Below the pieces are notes generated by a model that was not told the DNA's origin, did not search any database, and saw only the letters and a list, made by a program, of their open reading frames with translations. Positions 58,038-64,000 of a stretch of 64,000 bases of DNA are shown piece after piece (the stretch's first letter is position 1; every line of letters begins with the position of its first letter). The stretch comes from Protea cynaroides (Eukaryota > Streptophyta > Magnoliopsida > Proteales > Proteaceae), in assembly GCA_028583415.1 (NCBI GenBank), contig CM053269.1, forward strand, positions 55,851,007 to 55,915,006. Reading direction: 5' to 3'. The position numbers and the translations under genes were made by a program.

Positions 58038-58764
58038 AGGGGTATATGCCTATAACGATAAATACAAGGCAAGAATCCAAAAGCACAAGCCCAATGTCGA
58101 TTTTCATTCAATGCAAGGTCATTAGATATACTGACAACATCCTTAACCTACTGGAATTGCACACCCTATCGCATTAGGGTGGTTGAATTTATCTCCCAGT
58201 GGCAAAACATCAACACTTCTCTCCCTTCGAGAGGGAAAACTCATCCCAGCGGGCCCATGAGGCCATGTAATTCGGTCCCGAAACACTCCTTAATCACTAA
58301 TAGATCAAATCATTTCCAACAGTCTTTTCGATTAAAACTTTTTTTTTTTTTGGGGGGAGGAAACTGAATCCTTTCGAACGGTCGTGTCACTGAGGACACA
58401 CTTCACCACAGCCACACAAAAGAGCAATAAAGTACAGTTAGTGATCGAACTATAGTTATCCGAAAGAGTAGAAAAAAAAAATAAAACATGCGTCAGGTAA
58501 ATTTAATCAAAACCCTACAAAAAGCTCGCAACTAACATCAATAAACCCAAAAAAAAGCACTCGGCAATTCAATCTGGTACAGAGCAGCTAAATAATAACA
58601 AGAAAGAAGATTGATTCAAAAACCCTAAACACACACGGGAATAAAAAACTACAGACACAGCTCTGTAATGGCTCTCTAACTAGGGAAACGAGGTGGGAGG
58701 CCAAGTTCCTACGTATCATTGGCATTCACGAAATAAACCGAAATCTTTAGGGAGGCTAGGTTAC

Positions 58765-58872
58765 CTGGAGCGCGAGGGCAGAATCTAGCAAAGAGGATCG
58801 AAACTCGGAGAAAACCTAGGAAGGCACTGAATCAGTTGACAGTGTAAACGATACTATTGAGCGCTATCGAAA
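58765..58872 (-). other. Predicted 5' untranslated exon of the SR gene
   Basis: It lies between the TATA box at 58898-58905 (minus strand) and a good donor at its 3' end. It contains no ATG leading to a sizeable frame and is GC-richer than its surroundings. The exact start is inferred from TATA spacing. Confidence 0.55.
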
Positions 58873-58897
58873 ATCAATTGAATAAGCCCTAGGTAAA

Positions 58898-58905
58898 CTT
58901 ATATA
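58898..58905 (-). promoter_or_regulatory. TATA box of the SR gene
   Basis: Minus strand reads GCTATATAAGTTTACC. The TATATAAG core is about 30 bp before the inferred leader exon. Confidence 0.6.
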
Positions 58906-59152
58906 GCGGTCGATCTGAGTCTATCGTCGTCGATGTCAACTGCGGTTCCGCCCATAAATCCCTTTTTCCCCCCGAGGATCTGGCGGTATGATCTGGTGGA
59001 CCGTGGACCCCGACGTTTCTGAATGGTTATAATTATCAAAAGAACCCTTTAAATTTTGAAATTTAACATATTTACCCTCAAACATTAAAAGTTACAAGCC
59101 TTTTATTATGGTTGGGCCAACCAATGAATCCTTGCTCATAACTTTAATTTTA

Positions 59153-60883
59153 AGAAAATTTTTATATACATTCTATTAAGGATTAAAAACTTCATGTAAC
59201 CCCACAAGATTACAAAAACTTCAATCACATTCAACTAACTGATGAAATTGTTGAAATACAGTTTTACCTTTCATATTAAAAATTGAAAAATTAAAAAAGT
59301 GTGATGAATGACTAATTTGATTTTTGTAATGGAATTGTGTTTCTATCCTTTTCACTCTTACCCAAACCCTAACCCCCTGTGCGTTGTATTATCGTCCATG
59401 GTGGCATCCCATCTCTATATAAGAACATGGATGAAAATTATATGGATTTGATGAAATTCGACAGATAATAACTATGGATCCTAGAACAACTACCTGAAAG
59501 GTAAGGGGCCAAAATCAAAATTCTATTGTATTGTGCATTTTTGTACAAGAATATTGGCATTAACAACCAATTTTATAGATTCCTAGTGTAAATGCACCGA
59601 AAACCCAGTAAATTTTGTTTTCCCTTACGTCCAATTTTCGTTTGAATGTTTGAGTAGATTACTGTCTAGACCTGGTTCGAATTTCTTGAGAACTGTGACA
59701 TATTTGGAAGATACAAGGTTCTTTTTTTATTTTTTGTGGAAAAAGAATTTTTGTTGGTACACTTTATTAGGAATCAGCTGTTCCTGATTATAGTTTACGG
59801 TGTTTTGTTTGATTATTTAGGTTTTGCTCTAGTATTGGGTTCTGATTCTTAGCTTTCGAGTTCTGTATAATTTGATTTCCTGAGCTTGTTTAGGATTTCG
59901 TTTGGGGTTTTGAATTCGAGTTACACTTGATCCAATTTACCATTCTGGAATTTGGATTGATACCGTATGGTAGATTCTGTAATTTCATGAGTCCCATGAG
60001 TTTGTTGCATCTGATCACCGATGGAGTTTGTGTGAACTGAGCTTCTAGGGTTTTCGATGGTATAATTATATGCCTAATAACCAAAACCTGTTCACTTAGA
60101 ATTGATTCCTAGTGTCTCTTGCGGATTCTGGGGACGCCTCTGGGATCTTCGTCGCATTTCTCCATTGCTCCCAACAACTTATGCCGCTTATCTATGGTGG
60201 ATTCTGGGGACGCCACTGGGATCTCATCAAATCCCATCAGCTGCGCCACCACGGAGTGCTGGCGGGGGGGAATTTTCATGCAAATTGATGGAATTTGATC
60301 GCCGGATTCCGCAGCCAACGTTGGGCTCTATGGCACCTCGCAAGAGAATCTCCGGAGTTCACATTCAGGAGGTGGGTATTTCCCTAACGATCGGATTTCT
60401 TCTTCTTTTTTCTCATGGAGTTTTTCTTCCAGAGATGGCTTTGGGGTCATCGGATTTCTTCTTCTTTTTTCTCATGGAGTTTTTCTTCCAAAGAAGGCTT
60501 TGGGGTCTTGGGAGAAGAAGAGGAGTCTCTGTCCTATTTCCGAGCAGGAGAACATGAAGAATGAGTAAAAAGATCTGTAGAAAAGAATCCGAAAAATTAT
60601 TTTATCTACCATCAATCAAGACCGTTGAAATAGTATAAATTTCTTGAATGAACTAGGTAACAAATGAATAAAGGTATTTTCATTTTTTAACAAGCCTAAA
60701 AGGGTATTATCGTCTATTAAAATGTTCAACATATCTGACGTCAACAACTAACGGGAATATTTTAATGGAGCGGACTTCGTTGATTAACGGAGCAAATTTT
60801 TTGGACACTAGATGAGGTTTTTGTAATCTTGTGGAAGTAGATGATGTTTCTAATCCTTAATGGTGTGTATATAAAAATTTTCT
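59153..60883. mobile_element. MULE-type element, Pack-MULE candidate (1.73 kb)
   Basis: The termini AGAAAATTTTTATATACA are identical over the first 18 bases. The inverted similarity continues for about 70 bp (ATTAAGGATTA, CACAAGATTACAAAAAC). It is bounded by an exact 9-bp duplication TTAATTTTA at 59144-59152 and 60884-60892, the Mutator hallmark. The interior is unlike the AT-rich termini. It has a TATATAAG box at 59416-59423, leader-like sequence, a donor-like CTGAAAG/GTAAGG near 59500 and a GC-rich open frame at 60102-60557. Such architecture is that of a MULE carrying host gene pieces, but the donor gene is not identified. It lacks a transposase. Confidence 0.75.
60102..60557 (+). other. 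Open frame inside the Pack-MULE candidate
   Basis: 152 codons open without a stop. The first ATG-initiated stretch is MEFDRRIPQPTLGSMAPRKR at about 60291. It is built on two internal duplications: GGATTCTGGGGACGCC at about 60123 and 60199, and a 59-bp unit starting CGGATTTCTTCTTC at 60392 and 60451. No family is recognised. The duplications argue against a conserved protein, and it may be captured exon and UTR sequence read by chance. Confidence 0.35.
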
Positions 60884-60892
60884 TTAATTTTA

Positions 60893-62409
60893 TATTGATG
60901 TTTGATTTGTATAAAAAGAACAAGAAAGCAATATACGTAACTCTCACAGTCTCTCTAGAGATATATTTTATTAATTATTTTAGATAAAAAAATAAAAAAT
61001 AAAAGAGATAATGATTTCAAGTATATCTCACAACCAAGCATTTTTGTTGTTATTCATACGGTTTATAAAACAATGAATCCAAGTTTTAAGTGTTAAAATT
61101 AAACCTTTAAAAAAAGGAGTAGCTCTTATGCTTTTCTATAAAATTTTTATCTATTACTTGTCATTGACCAACAAAACAAAATTTAGTTTTTTATTTTTTA
61201 TGGTGTATAGATCGTATAGTTATTATTGAAACTTTTATAAATTTATTGGGAGAAGTTTTTCTAATCTAGTTGGTTTAGAGACTGGGGATTTGCATGTTTG
61301 ATTAAGATGAAATTCTAAATACAAGTAAATTCAAAGTTCTCCTATTCACTTGTCAAATTTTAACCAATCTAGAGAATAAATTAAATTTAAAAGAAATTTA
61401 TGACGGAAAATATAAGAAAATATACAAAATACATAGGAAGGTATAAACAATTTAATCTGAATTTCTAATTTACCATGTCCAAGATATATATACAGCTGAA
61501 ACCACATTTTTCATAGACAAAACGGGAATTGGGATCCTGCTCCTCAAAAAGTTTTATTTTTTCTTAAAAAAGGGGGGGGGGGGGGGGGGGGGGAACGTGG
61601 TTGTTATTCATATCCTATTTCATCTCTCTCTCCTATTTTATCTCCACTAGTCTTTGTTCCAACCCAGGCAAGATTTGTACGTATCAATGGATCTTGTCAA
61701 AGTTTTGTTACTTATGTTTTCTTTAGGTTTCCTCTGTCGCCAAAACTTCTGTTTTCCATAGGTTATTCTGTTGTTTTGATTTCTATAATCATGCTCTTGA
61801 AATCTCCCATTATTTTGAATAAAAAACAAGGTTCAAAAGCACCTTCAATTGGGTATTAAGTTTACTGTAAGAACAGTTGAAAAAATAATGTGAAAGCCTC
61901 ACATATGGTAGCTATATGGTTAAGAATTGAAATAGACTAAAATTTGACATGAACTTATCCAGATCATTCTCCATCGGACCAACGGTTAGAAATCACCAAA
62001 TGAATAGCCTGTGTAGCAAGACAAACCACTTCAGTTGGAGCACATGCCAAATGTGCTTCGTAGGGTACATTCTCTTGAGAATATAGAATCCAGCGTAAAA
62101 TAAGTACTAAAAAAGAAAAAAAGACATAGGGTGGAGAAAAATTGACACTGTTTCATCTCTTTGACTGCACTAATATACAAAGAGAAAAGAGGAAGATAAC
62201 TAAAGTAGATCATATGCATGCTTAAAAACGGATCCTTTCGCTAGCATATTTATACATTTACAAAGAAGCAGACAATGAAAAATTGATATTTTATCTTGTA
62301 AGCTGTGGCAACATACACTGCTTTAATAACGAACTTCTAGGGAATAGGTAGATGGGCTTTAAAAGGTTCCATTGGTAGGTCCGACGGGGGGATGCATTTT
62401 CATAACTCG
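60893..62409. other. AT-rich intergenic DNA downstream of the right-hand kinase
   Basis: No ORF or repeat family is recognised, apart from a poly-G run at about 61567-61592. The last part (about 62200-62409) is the probable 3' UTR of the minus-strand kinase gene. Confidence 0.5.
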
Positions 62410-63363
62410 TCACCAGGTCCTCACCAACCCTGGTGTCCAATTTCTCCAATCCAACTTCCCACCCGATTTATTTCTCAAGCCGACAATGTCCTTGAAATAA
62501 AGTACCCTCTTTAGATAACTGCTCCCTGGCTTTGTTGATTCATTCTCTGGAACATTGTCTTCCTTTACAGGTTCGGTTTCCCTGATAGATTCTGGGACCC
62601 CACAATCTGATGCTGATGATATCTCACCAATGATCTGTCCCAGCATCTCAACCACTTCACTCATCTTGGGGCGAGACTTGGGATGCTTCATTAGACACTT
62701 GTTGGCAAGGGAGGCAAGTTTTTGAGCAGATTTTATGCAAGAACTGCCTTCGAGTCGTGGGTCTAGTATAAGGTGGAATTTCTTGGAGTCTGATAAATAT
62801 GGTTTCACCCATTCTAAAAGCTTCTGTTCACTCCTAGGTAGATTTCTGTCCACTGACCGTCTTCCAGTTATGAGTTCATAAAGGACCACCCCAAAGCTCC
62901 AAACATCACTCTTGGCAGTCAATCTTCCTGTTTGAATGTATTCTGGAGCAGCATAGCCCACTGTTCCCACAACCTGTTCAAAACTTTTAAATGATAGTTA
63001 ACAGAATTGAAAAAAATATTAGGAAGCAATAGATTCTACATAGTCTCATAAAATCATGTCATGTAAGAAACTATTAAATGAGCAGACTTTGGACAAAGTC
63101 CTGAAGGGGAGCAGCTAAAGTCTAAAGAGTATGTGTGTGTTTTTGCATGTGCCTGCTCACTCTCCTTCATATATAAATGCTAGTTGTATAACTAACCGAT
63201 GTTGAAACATGACCAAGTCCTTCAGCCGGACCCAACCTAGCCAATCCGAAATCTGAGAGCTTTGCATTGAAGTCCTCATCTAACAGAATGTTTGAAGATT
63301 TAAAATCCCGAAATATTAACTGCGACAAAACAAATGAATTAGACCCAATTCAATACTGAAAAC

Positions 63364-63399
<36 letters not shown>

Positions 63400-64000
63400 G
63401 AGATTAGTCTGCAAACAACAATCAGGTAACCCAATAACCAATCAGGATAGATTGTGTTTGAAACCATATGAATTTTGAAAGTGAGGTGTGGATGGTAAAT
63501 AATAGGTCTGGTCTAAATTGACCTTGATTCGACTATTCCCCTTCATCACCAGGGAATCTTAAACTGCCAAGTGCAAACAGATCAGGCCGAAGTCTGTCAG
63601 TCTAGAACTGAGCTGGAAGCAGAAACAGCAAAGATTTAATCCTCACTATGAAGTTGAATTAAAGAATCAAGAAGTCAAGTGGCCTAGTTGATTCAAATTT
63701 GCAGTGCCATGCCTCCACCTACCACGGTTTTGAAAATTGGATCAGAATTGGAAATTCGACTTGGAATCGACCGACACTGCTCCAATTAATATTGGTTATT
63801 AGTTAACTGAGTTTGATCGTGTTGGGCTGAGTCCGGTTGATTCCGACCAATTCCGGGACGATTAGAATTGAAATGATGGAGACTGATCCTGTACCTGACT
63901 CCGAGTTTTTAAACATTGCCACCAATAGGAAAATTGTGGGCAGGTTTTAGTTTCAACAACCAGATACCAGGGAAACAACCAATCTGCTTAGCTTACAGTC
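62410..64000 (-). CDS. Class VII receptor-like cytoplasmic kinase, PBL19/PCRK type (partial, 3' exons)
   Basis: Only the C-terminal part of the gene is inside the window. Exons on the minus strand are 63319-63197 and 62973-62410, joined in phase. The first reads LIFRDFKSSNILLDEDFNAK and then LSDFGLARLGPAEGLGHVST, giving the catalytic loop with FRD in place of HRD, as usual for this subgroup, and the DFG. The second starts VVGTVGYAAPEYIQTGRLTA, continues through SDVWSFGVVLYELITGRRS, and ends with a 60-residue tail finishing WTPGLVRTW. GEQ/SEQKLLEWVKPYLSD and the FKSSN wording match PBL19/PCRK-like kinases, which act in immune signalling downstream of pattern receptors (family knowledge). A donor-like GACT/GTAAGC at the last bases may be the end of the next upstream exon. 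It is not a close duplicate of the kinase at 4420. Confidence 0.92.
63367..63398. repeat. (TA)n microsatellite in the kinase intron
   Basis: About 32 bp of TA dinucleotides between the kinase exon at 63197-63319 and the window end. Confidence 0.95.
63715..63920. mobile_element. Degenerate GGAATCGG-type MITE-like repeat
   Basis: The left end ACGGTTTTGAAAATTGGATC is loosely inverted to the right end CTCCGAGTTTTTAAACATTG. The body is rich in AATTGG/CCGGTT/GATTCCGACC words also seen near 9620 and 51680. Boundaries are approximate. Confidence 0.45.

Larger units (their letters stand above)
54880..58764. other. Long 5'-leader intron of the SR gene
   Basis: The acceptor TTTCAG/CTTTACCATG lies 7 bp before the start codon, and a donor-like CTCCAG/GTAACC lies at 58760-58765 (minus strand). 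This gives an intron of about 3.9 kb. It carries a MULE-like element at 55325-56072 and a 29-bp tandem duplication at 57982-58037. Apart from these I see nothing coding. A leader intron is common in plant SR genes. Confidence 0.6.

Noticed and set aside
57787..58177. Overlapping open frames of 86-106 aa on both strands
   Set aside because: They include a 29-bp tandem duplication, have no recognisable domain and lie within the SR leader intron. No promoter or splice support.
62410..62970. Recent local duplication of the two kinase genes
   Set aside because: The two proteins belong to different branches of class VII kinases (APK1-like and PBL19/PCRK-like), lie 53 kb apart in opposite orientation and differ in tail sequence.

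Overview
This is nuclear DNA from a flowering plant, most likely a eudicot. The genes have GT-AG introns and the products are plant-specific: two class VII receptor-like cytoplasmic kinases, a plant SR splicing factor and an organelle-type RlmN homologue. The interstitial DNA is AT-rich and full of plant transposons: Au-type SINEs, an RTE-clade LINE, a chromovirus, a Copia-derived gag-only element, MULE-type elements and foldback MITEs. I cannot name the species.

Layout. Positions 1-3.9 kb are intergenic, with a 52-bp triplicate, a decayed plastid 23S rRNA fragment, a (TA)n tract and two foldback elements. Positions 4.42-9.07 kb (+) hold a complete six-exon kinase of the APK1/PBL type (417 aa by my splicing), with an Au SINE in intron 2 and about 2 kb of insertion-rich sequence in intron 5. 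Positions 9.1-24.5 kb have no cellular gene and are a transposon cluster. It contains a 2.1-kb terminal-inverted-repeat element, one solo LTR (12938-16149) and a second solo LTR (16527-20885) that itself contains a third (18056-20265). Each solo LTR has an exact 5-bp target duplication. These long LTRs carry a small ORF ending in a CxCxxC motif that is conserved among the three copies with mainly silent changes.

Positions 24.57-50.04 kb (+) hold one gene, a ten-exon RlmN-like radical SAM rRNA/tRNA methyltransferase (418 aa). Its introns 6 and 7 (13.2 and 5.6 kb) are swollen by a recently inserted gag-only Copia derivative with identical LTRs, a degenerate chromovirus, MULE-type elements, a nearly full-length RTE LINE and a SINE. 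The 3' end of the gene is tandemly duplicated as a 499-bp unit. Positions 51.31-54.87 kb (-), with a 5' leader exon at 58.77-58.87 kb, encode a 268-aa SC35-like SR protein (SCL30/33 type), convergent with the RlmN gene.

Positions 59.15-60.88 kb form a MULE-like element with 9-bp target duplications that may carry captured host sequence (a Pack-MULE candidate). At the right edge (62.41 kb to the end, -) are the last two visible exons of a second class VII kinase of the PBL19/PCRK type, which runs off the window.

The genes do not form a pathway. The kinases act in receptor signalling at the plasma membrane, the SR protein acts in nuclear splicing, and the RlmN homologue probably acts on organellar RNA. 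Most of the remaining sequence is transposable-element history that can be read from nesting and target duplications.
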